DNA of 64,000 nt from Paraescarpia echinospica (GCA_020002185.1 CM034533.1:69425888-69489887), one strand, 5' to 3'. Positions 33,061-63,429 are shown, counted from the stretch's first letter. A program made the numbers and translations. Notes: generated by a model not told the origin, from the sequence alone.

Positions 33061-35640
33061 GGCTACTGTAGAAGGACTTGTATATATAATCAGTGGCGCG
33101 GGAACGAAATTCATATTGGAGGGCTACCGGAGCCTCAGCACCACCGAAACATTTTTGCTGCCGCATATCTTCACATCTTCCTTCACCTTGTGGCTGTCAA
33201 GGTTGGCTCGACTGTGACATCGGAAGAGAACAGAGTGGACATTTAATGGGGGGCAGAACCATGTTCCCACATCTATGTATATAATGATTGGTCAGTCTGT
33301 TGTATCATTGAAAGCTGTATATTGTCCTTGTCCATCATGACTCGATCAGATAAATGATTTTTGCAGAATCGGTTGTAGGAATGATCTTATTTGTGTTGCT
33401 TGTAGAAAAATATCTGCCAACCCTCCCCAGATTTGTTGTGGAAGCCCCGAAAATCTCAATTTAGTACCAGTTCAACACCCTCTCCCTCCCACCTATACAT
33501 GGTGTGCAATTTTACAACTCAAAATCTGCATTAACATGTTTCACTGGCATTGCATAGGATATATTCCAGAGGTAATGTAGTCGACTACGACACTAGCTTG
33601 TGAGGATGACTAAGACTCATTGTACATGAAGTTCAGTTGATCTATCCATCTCGTGACCTGTTGCCTAGAAACTCGATGTACTGGATCTGTAGATTGATCC
33701 ACTCTGCCTTGGTTTACCTACATCACAAACATATGCCTGTGACCTACGTAAAGGTTTGCCATTGCCTGCAATGTTGATACACCAGTTTTCACTTTAGAAA
33801 CTTTGCCCATGTTTTTGTCATTAAAAGATCTTTTGGGGCCAGAATTTTAACAAAATAGACAAAGGAATGTTATATACAAACATTTTTATCCATGTTTTGA
33901 TGGCTTGACAACCTTTTGTAATTAACAGGTCACATGAAGGATGGGTCAAATTCTCACTAGGTCTCACTGCTACATAGCCGAAGATGGAACATAATTTCTG
34001 CATCCTAACGAATCTTGAAAAAACTGTCAACACCAGGTCTTTCACTGGTTTAACAGAAATTGGTCCTCAGTGATACGGTGGCGGCTTTCTGCATTTTTAG
34101 TCCTTCGACGGATTCTGTTTAATGATGGAACCTCCTCAATGGCTCATTATCTTGGTGAATGTCCTGTTTTTCTTCCACCCGAATTTTTCGATATGTAAAC
34201 CGCTGTGGCCTTTTCCTCTTATCTTGTTGGTAATCTTTTCAGACGTTTTCTTTTTTTGGATAACACCTGGATGCCACCCATTGTCGAATTGACCTAACCC
34301 ATTTTGCTCTTGCAAAATTGCCCCATTTATCTTATCCAGGTACCTAAAATGCATTTGTTTTTGTTCAATCTCAAATAATAATAATCATCTCGTAAGTTCA
34401 CAAAGTCCCGCAAACATGCAGCTTTATGTTGGTGGTGGGTTAGTCGTCATCACATATCAAGGAAAATAAATTGATAGCGATGCCACTCAATGGGCAGAAC
34501 ACATTGCAGGAAATGTTGGTTGAATCCGGCTGTGATTTTGGGAGCCAAGTCCCACACCACATATTGCTGTGAATGGATATTGCTTTGAAACAACACATCT
34601 TTCTGGACTTTTTGAATTTATGTGGTTGCCCATAACACTCTCTTGACAAACACTATCGATTCTCAGATTGGCATATAATAGGTATTATGACAATACTTAC
34701 TTTGGTCAAACATGCTGATGACATGGCCCTTGTAGGTTGTCAGGAAGACGTCTGAATGTGCCATTAGTGAGGAAAAACCTGTTTAAGAAATTGTTTATTC
34801 CCTCTATTTTAAGTAAACTGTTCACAGAACGTATGAAATGTGGTACGAGTTTTATTTATTTTTTATACACATCCTTAGTGCTAATTATGGTGTTTAACCA
34901 ATTTTTAGTGCATGACCATGTGTTTTATCAATTTTATTACTAGCATTTCAGTGTATATCTAAAGGAACATTTCCGTTTTAATGATGCAATATTTTAAATG
35001 GACAATAAAGTTATTGAATCTTGAATGTTAGCAGACCACTGGTAATCTTCCGCAAATAATGCCAACACACCTAGCAACCATGGCCAGCGAGTTAATTATA
35101 ACCACTTTCATTCACAACCTACTAGGTGTGGACAGACAACAGGTGCTTAGCGTTTTATGTGCACATTATTTGTACAATAGCATTTGCTTTATTGGCATAG
35201 TTACTTCTCCTGTGGGCATTAAGTATTGAATCATTGTTGCTTTGTTTGCCAAAGAATACACCCAGCTGTATTAGTTTTGTTGGCAGTTCAATGGATGAAG
35301 TGAATGTATTGTGCTAATGTTAACACATTATTGTAACTATGGTACACTTCCAGTGTCAAACATATTTAATTGATGACAAATTGACGCGGAGTCATTTCAA
35401 CACTTGCAAAGACATGTTTGACAATCTGTCTTTGTGACAGATGCCAATTCAGCCAGTCTGCTTTACTCCCAATGCATCAGTTGTCACCAGTCGCTGTGTA
35501 AGTCCAATCATGATACTACTATAAGCAGCTCCATATAGCATCGTTCCACAACCAGCAACATTTCCACCCAAACCACCAACTATAGCCTTCCTCGACGGCT
35601 TTAAGAAACAACAGAACAGTCAATACTACTAGTATGGAAC
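33061..35640. other. WDR48 / 14-3-3 convergent intergenic region
   Basis: No intact gene. On the minus strand at 33821-34649 three short frames lie end to end (one with NGWHPGVIQKKKTSEK) and may be a broken transposon-type gene, unassigned. The stretch ending at about 35025 (GGACAATAAAGTTATTGAAT, then CTTGAATG) looks like a non-LTR element 3' tail. At 33093-33160 CAGTGGCGCGGGAACGAAAT resembles a DNA-transposon end. Confidence 0.4.
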
Positions 35641-35645
35641 AGGGC

Positions 35646-37802
35646 TTTATTTTGATTCTCCATGGGGTTATTAATCACACTAACATTACGCAGCAATCCT
35701 AGCAGCAGGCAGAATGGTATATAAAAACAACTTTAATTTACACAGGTGTGATAAATACCTAACTATTAACATATCTAACCAAAAATTGCCATTCACACCA
35801 ACCAAAAAAATCACAGCATTACAATTGGTTTTGGCACAACTGTACAAACCTTGAAGTAGACTAGTTTGGAGAATACTACTATTAAATATTGAAGCCCTGG
35901 CAGTAGAAACACTGGCACCATTTTCCCCAAAAGAACATTAGCATCCAGTGGGTGTTAGTTCATGATAGAACTGTTTATGGCATCATGAAATTATCCTGGA
36001 ATGACACTTTCTGTCATGCATTGGTACGGATAAAATGCATCCAGGACTACATTTTCTATATTGCTGGACCTGTGTGTAGCCAACGTCATTATACAGGCGT
36101 AGAATTTATGATCAAAACAAGTGTTACCATATTCAAGTGGGCTAAAAATGTGTACAGACCAGACCATAAGTTGAACAAGAAATAAAAGCTAGTCTGCTTC
36201 CAGCCAAAACTTTTTATTTCTGCTTAATAGTTTTTCAGTAACGCTAGGAAAAGATCCTCATTCATAAATACAACACAATGTTAGTTACAACAGAACTGTA
36301 TGCTCGTGTTGTTCACCAGCCGAGCATTTCTCGCTGGAAACGAACGAATCTTACAACACTCTAGAATCATTTGTCCGTGTCAGACCTTCAATTCTATTTC
36401 GGCATGCTGTTCTACATTGCTTCTGCTAAACATCTAACGAAAACCACACGAACAGAAACATTATTGAAACATCCAATTAAACACATGCAGATATAGAACT
36501 GGGATGTTTTACTACACAGCAAGTAGATAGACTTCAAGTTACAGATTTTCCAGTTATGCATCTGGATGAGAATATGCAACCCTGAAAGTATGTCCACCAC
36601 AATACTGTCAATGACACTTGGTATGTTACATGTTTAGAAGCACAACAATGAGAAACTACCAAGGTTTGTACCAGCATTGTATTCAATACAAGCCTGTCCT
36701 TGCGAGAGAGAGAGAGAGAGACGCACCATATACAGGCGCCATGCTACAGAGAATGGCCGAAACATGAGAAGAGGTTGAAAAGCACATACCCACGCCGAGT
36801 GAAAATTCAGGCATGCACGCACACATACATACACACAAACATACAGTGCATGGCGGCCAAACATAACCACATACACAATACTCTGGTTGTAAATATAAAA
36901 AGCCACTAAATTCAGGATAACACGTCTGTACTATGTCGCTAGTCTTCAATGTAGTACCATTTTTCTTAATTAGTGTGATACAAAAAAATAGCATTAACAG
37001 TGGACTTGTTCTAGGTGGAAGCTTCTTGTTAGTTCCTGCCCAGAGGTGGCATCAGACTAGTAGCAAGATCTTGAACTGTTCGTGTACCCATATCCTACCT
37101 GAGACAGTGTCACCCTGGTAGCATTTCATCTTTTCTTATGGAACCTTTCCTGTTATAAATAAACTACCACAGCAGAAACTAGTCATGTATCAATTAGACG
37201 AGATGATGACATGTACACGAGCCAGATGTCAAGACAATGACCACAACACTTGTTCTAGGACGCCTGATGCTAGCTGCACACAGCAAGTTAGACTTTGGAT
37301 GAACCATCTGCTGATGATTAACGACAACAATGACTGGTAGAACAGCACGAGCTGTCCTACTGACTACACCGGCTGCCCGCAACTGGCCGGTCACGCATGC
37401 TGCTGGTCCAAGTGCTTGCATCCAGCCTCCTAGTGAACTGTACTATGCGAACTGATAGGCCAAGTTGCACGAGACTGGCCAATAATTCTGACAACGTTTG
37501 CAACAGAAAGCAACGCTTAACACAAACTGAACAATTCTGAGGACAAACAGGCACGCAGACCAAGCAATGACCGAAACGAGTGAAACGTCAGCTCTGGGCG
37601 ACCGATCTATTTAATGACATTTCTATGAGTGTGAATGTAGTGTAGTTTGAGCTTGGTGGCATATGGGTGGTCGGACAACACAATAGTAATGTTACGTTAC
37701 AATGTAGTTCTCAATGTTCTCTGACTCGTCTCCTCAACGAGAAAGCAAATGATAAAAATCTCAGCATTGATGTGCATGCTTCTGATGTCTGTTCTGCTCG
37801 TC
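35646..37802 (-). other. Probable 14-3-3 3'UTR region
   Basis: The stretch downstream of the 14-3-3 stop codon holds minus-strand AATAAA motifs at 35646-35651 and 36213-36218. Open frames here are not protein-like. Which poly(A) site is used cannot be told from sequence. A (GA)n run is at 36706-36721. Confidence 0.35.
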
Positions 37803-55469
<17,667 letters not shown>

Positions 55470-56203
55470 GTTTAACAACTGACGAAAAAACTAAGTAAAG
55501 ATACGTTTGTCGAGTCAAGCACTCGGCTGATTCCACAAACTTCTGCAAGATGGCGGACGGGGTTGACCGTAGCACTTGTGATTAGGTCACCAAATGTATA
55601 CGCCAAAACTGTTTGCGACAATTTGATAAGTAAAGCATAAATAGTATTATTATCGATATAGTTTGTCTAATAATCAATAATAACATTCACCACAGTCAGC
55701 TAAACCCGTTGTTCAAAAGAGTAAGCTATAAGACGTCCGCGGAAGGAAATATAGTACCACTTTCGCAAATAGTTCGTATTGCATTCGGCAAAACCGCCAC
55801 GGGGGCACCATTTAAGAATGCACGGGTACTGACGTCAAGGCACCGTAACACGCGCATGCGCTAACTTGCCTTCGCCACCCGGAAAAAGACTGCCGGTGGC
55901 CTGACGTTAGTGTTACCAAGGATGTGTTTAAACATTAGCTTTGTTCTAAACAAGCATGTAAAGCCCGTGGTAAACATGTTAAATAATTACTTAGGCATCA
56001 ATAAACACATCATAGAATATAAAGATGCTGTCATTGTCACACTTATAACTATGACCAAGCGTTTAAGTTTAGGCGCGTAAAGCACAGTAAATGACGTAAT
56101 GTCCCCCCCGGTTCGGAGCTCAGAAACCAATACTTCCGCCACTTCCGGTTTATTTGGTAGCACGTGTTTGCTTGTCAACATTTAGGGCAGAATCGACATA
56201 GAA
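55470..56203. promoter_or_regulatory. Divergent promoter region of 14-3-3 and MRTO4
   Basis: The two start codons are 734 bp apart, pointing away from each other. Motifs in order: AAGATGGCGGACGG (about 55546, YY1-like, in the probable 14-3-3 5'UTR), CRE TGACGTCA (55830-55837), GCGCATGCGC (55852-55861, NRF1-type), TGACGTAA (about 56092), ACTTCCGG (56141-56148, ETS site) and E-box CACGTG (56161-56166). These are typical of CpG-rich housekeeping promoters. The E-box 40 bp before the MRTO4 ATG would suit Myc-type control of ribosome biogenesis; that is inference. Confidence 0.6.
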
Positions 56204-56231
56204 ATGCCCAAATCAAAAAGAGATAAACGAG
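56204..56231 (+). CDS. MRTO4: MRTO4 exon 1 (start codon)
   Basis: Nine codons, MPKSKRDKR, plus one base, donor GAG/GTAATA. The Lys/Arg-rich start matches the family. Confidence 0.95.
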
Positions 56232-59200
56232 GTAATAAACACATTTGTATGTTTGTGAGACAATTTAGTACTTCTGTCCATTGCTAGGGATACATTCAAC
56301 TGTTTGAGACACATTATTTTCTGGTTTATTTGTTGCTCGTCGCTGTCGAGGAAATTTCGGTCCATAAATGGTCACGGCCGCGTTGCTTGCCATGTGACCA
56401 TTCCATCCCGCGGTACCGTGATGTTGACGATACATGATAAAATTATGTTATAACAACTTTGACTTGTTTCAGTTTCCCTCACTCAGACTCGGAGGAAGGG
56501 CTTGGAATTAAAACAGAAACTTATTGAAGATGTAAGTATCTTGACTTGATTCAGTGATGATATATTATAGGCGGCTGCTGAGCCTGAGGCTGAGATCGAC
56601 TGCCGAGTGAAGTGGAAAAGTAGTATCTAAGACTAAGTCTAAGTAAAGCCTAGGCTACGGCCAGGCGTACTCAGGCAACTGTAGACGTATTGTTGTGTAG
56701 TGTAGTGACTTGTGTACAGCACACGTGTATGCATGGTTCAGCGTTACGCTATACTATAGACATAGTGTATTGCGTAGTGTGGGCGTAGGCTTAGCCAGTC
56801 ACCGAGTCGGTGACAACGTTGAGTAGCAGTAGGCTGGAGTTCTGTAGGTCGTAGCCCTGGCATACGGAGTAGAGCTAGGGTGAAGACTGACAAGAGGTAT
56901 TGCATGGCCCGACATGGCATGGGTCATAATTTACCACGGGAGGTGTGGGCTACCGGCCTGGCCAGTGAAACTTAAAGTACTCTATAGTGGTGTTGGCTCA
57001 ATTTTCAGCACACTGCCACAGATTTTTTGAGAGTGGAGATCTGCAGGGCATACATCGTTTTCAGTGCCCAACATTCTGCAAACAAATTTTTTTACTAATG
57101 CTAAGCAAAGTACATTGTATGCACTCGTGGTATGTACAGTAGGGCCTACACTATAACCAAATATATATGGGCGGTTTGCCCCCAATAAACATTGACCCCT
57201 AAAGGGAGCAGTTTGGTGACATTATCAGAATCAGACGGGTAGATCTTGACATTGAAATGAACACTGAGTAATTCACTTGTCATCCATCCTAACCCAGAGT
57301 AGCAGGGCAAACCCATTGAAATGAATCCAGAACATACTGAGTACATATGCCTACATATTTATTATATATACCTAAAACTTAATGACAACACTTTCTAGTG
57401 ACCTTTTCAAAATCATAACGTATGCTGATGACACCACCCTTACTAGTACATTAAATACATTTAACGATTCAGAGGGCAAAATGCAAAGTGAAAATATTAA
57501 CAAAGAACAAACAAAGATTAGCAATTGGTTGAAAGCTAATAAACTGTCACTAAATGCCAAAAAGACTCAATTCTTATTTTTCATATGCCTCAAAAGAAAG
57601 TAGAATACCCTGTGTTACAAATAGATGGGGTACACATTGAATGTGTAAATGAGTTATACAAACAAAATAGCAAATCAAATCTAAAAAATATCTAAACCAA
57701 TAGGCTTATTGAATAAACTTAAACACTTTTATCAGGTAATAAATTATATATTATGTACAATGCTCTTATTCTCCCTCATATTAATTATGGCTTACTTTTA
57801 CGGGGTCATAAGGCACAGCATATTTTTAAATTACAGAAGAAAACAAAATACAAATAATATCCTTAAATATAATGTTCACACAAGTTCTAATTTTAAAAGA
57901 CTTCAGTTGCTAAAGTTGAATGACATTTATAAAATCCAACAATTAAAATGTTACTACAAATTAATTAACAATCTTTTACCCTCCTACTTCATTGTTATTC
58001 CCAACACACGTCTATGATATTCATCAGCGCTACACATGTGAAAGAAATAATCTGTACATGCCCAGAGTCAAACATGAATTTGCCATAAAATGCTTTAGAC
58101 ACGACATAGTAGAGACATTTAACAATACACCAAGGAGATGGGAGTCTCCCGACCTTATCTGTTACTTACGTTATTCATTGTATACATGTATCGTATTTAT
58201 AGTTCAAATAAATTAATTCTGAGTCTACTAAAGGGATTAAACTGGGCTTTCACTGCTTTGAAGCCAGTTCTGCCAAGTAGCAAGTTGCCAACTACCCTTT
58301 TTAAGTAAGCCTATGGGTTTAGTGACTGCCTCCATGGTGCACACAATTGAGCCTAAACTACAGCAGGTGTGAAAAACATCTTGATGTATTTGAACTAGAG
58401 CCAATAATTAGCTGTCCACCAGGCACCAAGCAGCAGTAGAGCAATGTGGTTTAATTAGACTGTAATATAATCCACCAAGTTATGTGGCATTGACTATTGC
58501 TTTTGTCTTTCATTCCAGTATGGTATTTAAATATAAAATGGAACATAATTATATGTTTTATCCTTAGTCAGTGTAGTTAGTAGATTGTACTAAATATGGT
58601 ATTTACTAAATATATATATTGTTGTAAATATTTACGCTTTTTTATACTTTATAATATTTCCCTAATGATGATGATGAAAGTACTTGACATTCTCAAATAT
58701 TTTTTGGGCATGGGTATCAATAAATAGCAAGTTAGATTTGTTATTCACCTGTTTTGTTTAACTTAACAATTGTACTTATTGGTATTTATGCATACTGTGC
58801 ATTATACCATAAAATGTTCCAATGAAAAATGTAATAGTAATTGCTTCAAATATAATATAAATAAGAATTCAGCATGTAACAGGAAGGAAACACAGTAATA
58901 GCAATAGGCCTGTCCATTATATGTGACTACCAGTTCATATTTGTTTCAATTGAAGTACACATACAAAATAAACAGGACAGGTCTGTGTGTGAAGATTGTT
59001 TGTAAACACTCGGCCAGTTAAAGGGCTAACTATTAGAGTTCTTGTTAGACTATGAAATTCACTTGTAATAAGGTTCACCCACTGGCACACAAGCGTCATA
59101 CTACAACAGTACAGGAAATAAACTGATCAATATCGTAATGATCTGTTGAAGTGATTTAGGCTGTAAACTATGATAAAGTAATATAACTCATGACTTGAGA

Positions 59201-61841
59201 GCTGTATTTTACACCAGGTTTTGGATTAACATAAGCAAGACTTTTATTTTTCATTTTTAATGAAAGAGGTTGTGGCCACTGGCCAAAAGAGAAATGGGCT
59301 GGGACAAGTACTGTTTCTCTTTCACTTGGTTGTATCGTAATTGTAGTGGTATCTTACCACCTGTTGAAGTTGATATACTGTAATTGTAGTGGTATCCTAC
59401 CACCTGTTGAAGTTGATATACTGTAATTGTAGTGGTATCCTACCACCTGTTGAAGTTGATATACTGTAATTGTAGTGGTATCTTACCACCTGTTGAAGTT
59501 GATATACTGTAATTGTAGTGGTATCCTACCACCTGTTGAAGATGATATACTGTAATTGTAGTGGTATCCTACCACCTGTTGAAGTTGATATACTGTAATT
59601 GTAGTGGTATCCTACCATCTGTTGAAGTTGATATACTGTAATTGTAGTGGTATCCTACCACCTGTTGAAGTTGATATGCGGCACTTCCTTCTAGAATGAG
59701 CAATGGCACTAACTACGGAGGTTGTTCCGCATTGGTCTGCTAAGTACCCTAAGACACAATATTATTGTTTGAAGTATATATTTATTTTGTACAAACCATT
59801 GAATAATTATTTAGCTGTTTATATGTTGAAAGCGGATTTGTTTTGATGCAGATTCGGAGTTGCGTTGATCAATATGCACACATATTCATATTCTCGGTGC
59901 AGAATATGCGCAATAACAAGTTGAAGGATATTCGACAAGAATGGCGCCACAGTCGGTAAGAAACAAAAACCTGCTTGCCAAATACGAAAATTCTCAACAC
60001 AAGCAGTCAGAGCCTTTTTTAATAAGTTCATTTAATTTGCAGTCATTTATGTTGATTATAAGAACATATTAAAAAACTTAAACATTAAATGCAGTAAAAT
60101 AATATTTCTTTAAAAAAAATTGCATATATGAAACTGTAAAACTAAAATGATGACTGTTTTATATGTAAGTGTATTTTGTATACATAGATTGTGATTACGT
60201 TATTTCATAAATATCACAGAGTTTAAAGTAACAGACAGCACCAGTAATAAACTTGTTGGGTTTTATTTGTTACAATAAAGTAAAATCATTATCAATAACT
60301 TAGCTTGAAATAATAACTTTGTTACAAAGTAAGGTGCTTCTTAGCTAATTAAAGTTACCTAAAAAATTGGTTGCAAACCGTTGTAACTGATGAAAATGGT
60401 AGATTCTTTTAAAATGTCAATTTACAAGTTATTTCTGTTGAAGTTTCTTCTTTGGCAAGAACAAGGTGACCAGCGTGGCCCTGGGTCAGACGACAGAGAG
60501 CGAGTACAGTGACGGATTGCACGAACTCAGCAAGCAGTTGTCTGGACAGATGGGCCTGTTGTTTACAAATAAGTCTACAGACGAAGTTGTTAAGTAGGTG
60601 ACAGACACATATTCAGTTGTTGCCTACAGGTGAAGCTGTCAAAAATATGATAGGCAGGTAGATAGGGTTGTTGTTTACACATAAATTTAGACAGAAAGTT
60701 GTCATCGTAGGTAACTGATGGAAGTATGGAGATGTTTACACACAAGCCTACAGTCAAAGTTGTAAAGTAGGTGACAGATATGGGGTTGTTGTTTACAAAC
60801 AAGTCTACATACATCATTGTCAACAATGTAGGTGGCATGTATATTATATATATATATAGACATGTGGACTTGTTTACAAACAAGTCTACAGTGGAAGTTG
60901 TCAAGTAGATGACAAACATGAGATTGTTGTTTAGAAACAAGTCTACAGACAGAGTTGTCAAGTATGCGACATACTGACATGTGAAGTTGTTGTTTACAAA
61001 TAAACTGGATAGGTGTCTGACAAACAAACCTACAGACAAAGCCAAATCAGTGACATATGACGTTGTTTACGAACAAGTATACAAAAATATAGTCTTAATG
61101 ATTCATTCGCTGTTGCAGATGGTTCACAACGTTCAAGGAGCCAGACTATGCACGTTCAGGCAACGTGGCGCCTCAGACAGTAATTCTTGAGGAAGGCCCT
61201 CTTGAAGGATTCTCCCACTCGATGGAGCCACAGTTGCGGCAACTTGGACTTCCGACAACACTTAAGAGAGGTGAAGTCATTGTTGTATCATCAATGTCTG
61301 CAGTGTGCCTCAAAGACTGGTCTAATTGATACAGCAGAACCTGAGTCTAGGTCACATTGAGAGACTGATCTGGAAACCGACGTTAGATACCATTCATCAC
61401 AGAGAATTATGTGGTCTTTGGAAAATTGATGATCCCCGCATTAACTGCAGGAAAAACTGCACTTTGTGTATGTGTCTCGTCTGATTATAGGACACAAGGT
61501 CCTATATTAAAACACAATTTGTGAGCACTACTGGCACATGAATGGAACCCACCAGTGATCTGTTTCATTAGTAAAACCCATCCATGACCTTTGTCAAATA
61601 TTTTTATTCTTAGATACATACAAAGACTAAATAAAAGTTTACGTATAATTTTATGCGGGCAATATCTCTCATCTAGTTTTTTCAAACAAAGTACAGACTG
61701 TCTCTTACAAATGTGTTGTAGTTCTTTCTCAGGTTATGTCTCGCATGTTTTGTTTCTCCCTCAGGTGTTGTGACGCTCATTAAAGAACATCCCGTGTGCA
61801 AGATTGGTGACACATTGACACCAGAACAAGCCAGGATACTG
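56204..61841 (+). CDS. MRTO4: MRTO4 (mRNA turnover protein 4 homologue), six exons, 3' end beyond the window
   Basis: The exons 56204-56231, 56473-56531, 59852-59955, 60444-60593, 61119-61270 and 61765-61841 join in phase to 190 residues; animal MRTO4 is about 240, so the last exon or exons lie past 64,000. Diagnostic segments: [101 protein letters not shown] and [16 protein letters not shown]. The protein is a uL10 (P0)-like factor that occupies the stalk base of pre-60S particles in the nucleolus and is later replaced by P0. All junctions are GT/AG. Confidence 0.96.
56473..56531 (+). CDS. MRTO4: MRTO4 exon 2
   Basis: Encodes [20 protein letters not shown], phase 1 to 0, acceptor TTTCAG, donor GAT/GTAAGT. 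Confidence 0.96.
56532..57370. other. MRTO4 intron 2, 5' part
   Basis: CpG-containing near the promoter, then plain intron; no RNA gene or exon recognised. Confidence 0.4.
57371..58225 (+). mobile_element. Non-LTR retrotransposon RT fragment in MRTO4 intron 2
   Basis: Frames carry [17 protein letters not shown] (the YADD catalytic box), [16 protein letters not shown], and a downstream region with [19 protein letters not shown] and a [14 protein letters not shown] block typical of jockey/CR1-type elements. Stops and frame changes at about 57601, 57690 and 58015 show it is dead. The 5' half is missing. Confidence 0.85.
58226..59325. other. MRTO4 intron 2, 3' part
   Basis: AT-rich intron; nothing recognised. 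Confidence 0.45.
59330..59680 (+). repeat. 43-bp minisatellite with a hairpin in each unit
   Basis: Eight nearly identical units with GTTGATATACTGTAATTGTA followed by GTGGTATCCTACCACCTG. GTGGTA-TCC-TACCAC is a perfect 6-bp stem with a 3-nt loop; one copy has TACCAT, breaking the stem by a base. The array ends about 170 bp before exon 3. Confidence 0.96.
59852..59955 (+). CDS. MRTO4: MRTO4 exon 3
   Basis: Encodes [19 protein letters not shown] then [15 protein letters not shown], phase 0 to 2. Confidence 0.96.
59956..60443. other. MRTO4 intron 3
   Basis: AT-rich; nothing recognised. Confidence 0.45.
60444..60593 (+). CDS. MRTO4: MRTO4 exon 4, donor inside a decoy array
   Basis: Encodes [20 protein letters not shown] to [12 protein letters not shown], phase 2 to 2. 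Its last 40 nt and donor are the first unit of the array at 60552-61080. Confidence 0.95.
60552..61080 (+). repeat. Tandem array of exon 4 3' ends and donors
   Basis: About seven diverged units (roughly 60-75 bp) with TTGTTTACAAACAAGTCTAC then AGTTGT-AA-GTAGGTGACA. The first is the true end of exon 4 with its donor. Several later units keep an exon-like part and a GTAGGT or GTAGAT donor-like site (for example near 60705, 60765 and 60904). Confidence 0.87.
61119..61270 (+). CDS. MRTO4: MRTO4 exon 5
   Basis: Encodes [20 protein letters not shown] to LGLPTTLKR, phase 2 to 1, acceptor TTGCAG. Confidence 0.96.
61271..61764. other. MRTO4 intron 5
   Basis: Plain intron; nothing recognised. Confidence 0.45.
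61765..61841 (+). CDS. MRTO4: MRTO4 exon 6
   Basis: Encodes [20 protein letters not shown] to QARIL, phase 1 to 0, donor CTG/GTGTGT. The expected next segment (KLFGYEMAEF-like) is not found before the window ends. Confidence 0.95.
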
Positions 61842-62034
61842 GTGTGTATGGCCTCACCAATTCCACATTATTTTGTGTCTCCTCTCGGCTTGTGCAGTCT
61901 GGTTTCAGCTGGTATATTTGTTAAATGCAGTAAGGTCCAGAACTTCTTAATTGGTGTGTAGAATTTAAAAAATTGAGAGAAATGTTATGTTGCATTATCA
62001 TGTTTCACTCGTTTAGTGGCGCCACTGTAGCAAT

Positions 62035-63320
62035 ATACCTTACAGCGATATGTTGTGACGATCACCCCCATGTAATGGTTGTGATGATCACCCCCATGTA
62101 ATGGTTGTGACGATCACCCCCCATGTAATGGTTGTGACGATCACCCCCATGTAATGGTTGTGACGATCACCCCCCATGTAATGGTTGTGACGATCACCCC
62201 CCATGTAATCGTTGGGACGATCACCCCCATGTAATGGTTGTGATGATCACCCCCCATGTAATGGTTGTGACGATCACCCCCATGTAATGGTTGGGACAAT
62301 CACCATTAGGTTGTGATGATCACCCCCCATGTAATGGTTGTGATGATCACCCCCACATAATGGTTGTGACGATCACCCCCACGTAATGGTTGTGACGATC
62401 ACCCCCACGTAATGGTTGTGACGATCACCCCCACGTAATGGTTGTGACGATCACCCCCACGTAATGGTTGTGATGATCACCCCCCATGTAATGGTTGTGA
62501 CGATCACCCCCATGTAATGGTTGTGATGTAATGGTTGTGACGATCACCCCCATGTAATGGTTGTGACGATCACCCCCACGTAATGGTTGTGACGATCACC
62601 CCCACGTAATGGTTGTGACGATCACCCCCACGTAATGGTTGTGACGATCACCCCCATCTAATGGTTGTGACGATCACCCCCACGTAATGGTTGTGATGAT
62701 CACCCCCCATGTAATGGTTGTGACGATCACCCCCATGTAATGGTTGTGATGATCACCCCCATGTAATAGTTGTGACGATCACCCCCACGTAATGGTTGTG
62801 ACGATCACCCCCCATGTAATGGTTGTGACGATCACCCCCACCTAATGGTTGTGATGATCACCCCCCACGTAATGGTTGTGATGATCACCCCCACGTAATG
62901 GTTGTGACGATCACCCCCACGTAATGGTTGTGACGATCACCCCCACGTAATGGTTGTGACGATCACCCCCACTTAATGGTTGTGATGATCACCCCGCATG
63001 TAATGGTTGTGATGATCACCCCCCATGTAATGGTTGTGACGATCACCCCCACGTAATGGTTGTGACGATCACCCCCACGTAATGGTTGTGACGATCACCC
63101 CCACCTAATGGTTGTGACGATCACCCCCATGTAATGGTTGTGACGATCACCCCCACGTAATGGTTGTGACGATCACCCCCATCTAATGGTTGTGACGATC
63201 ACCCCCCATGTAATGGTTGTGATGATGACTCCCCCCATGTAATGGTTGTGATGATCACTCCCCCCATCTAATGGTTGTGACGATCACCCCACATCTAATG
63301 GTTGTGACGATCACCCCTTA
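62035..63320 (+). repeat. 25/26-bp minisatellite, about 50 copies
   Basis: Unit GTAATGGTTGTGACGATCAC plus CCCCAT or CCCCAC. CGATC versus TGATC and ATG versus ACG variants alternate in patchy blocks, suggesting repeated local duplication of sub-blocks. It lies in MRTO4 intron 6. Confidence 0.98.
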
Positions 63321-63429
63321 TGTCCTCACTAAATGTATTTTGGGACTACGTGCACATATGCAACCACCCCTTTGAAATAACAGTGTAATTGGCCCATCTT
63401 TAACTTATTGATTTAACATATTTACTTGT

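Noticed and set aside
33821..34649. Transposase gene on the minus strand
   Set aside because: Several short frames line up, but I could not recognise catalytic residues or inverted ends, so it is only noted in the intergenic entry.
36634..36994. Minus-strand genes near the 14-3-3 3' end
   Set aside because: The frames are low-complexity (SLSLSQ, CVYVCVRAC) and cover GA and CA-type simple repeats in the probable 3'UTR.
56550..56630. Box C/D snoRNA in MRTO4 intron 2
   Set aside because: GTGATGA and CTGA motifs occur but only about 25 nt apart, with no terminal stem.
59330..59680. CRISPR-like array
   Set aside because: Repeats are head-to-tail without unique spacers, and the setting is an animal intron. 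The same applies to 62035-63320 and 63554-64000.
60590..61045. Minus-strand open frame of 151 codons
   Set aside because: It runs antisense over the MRTO4 exon-end array; its repeating Cys-Arg-Leu-Val pattern comes from the repeat units.
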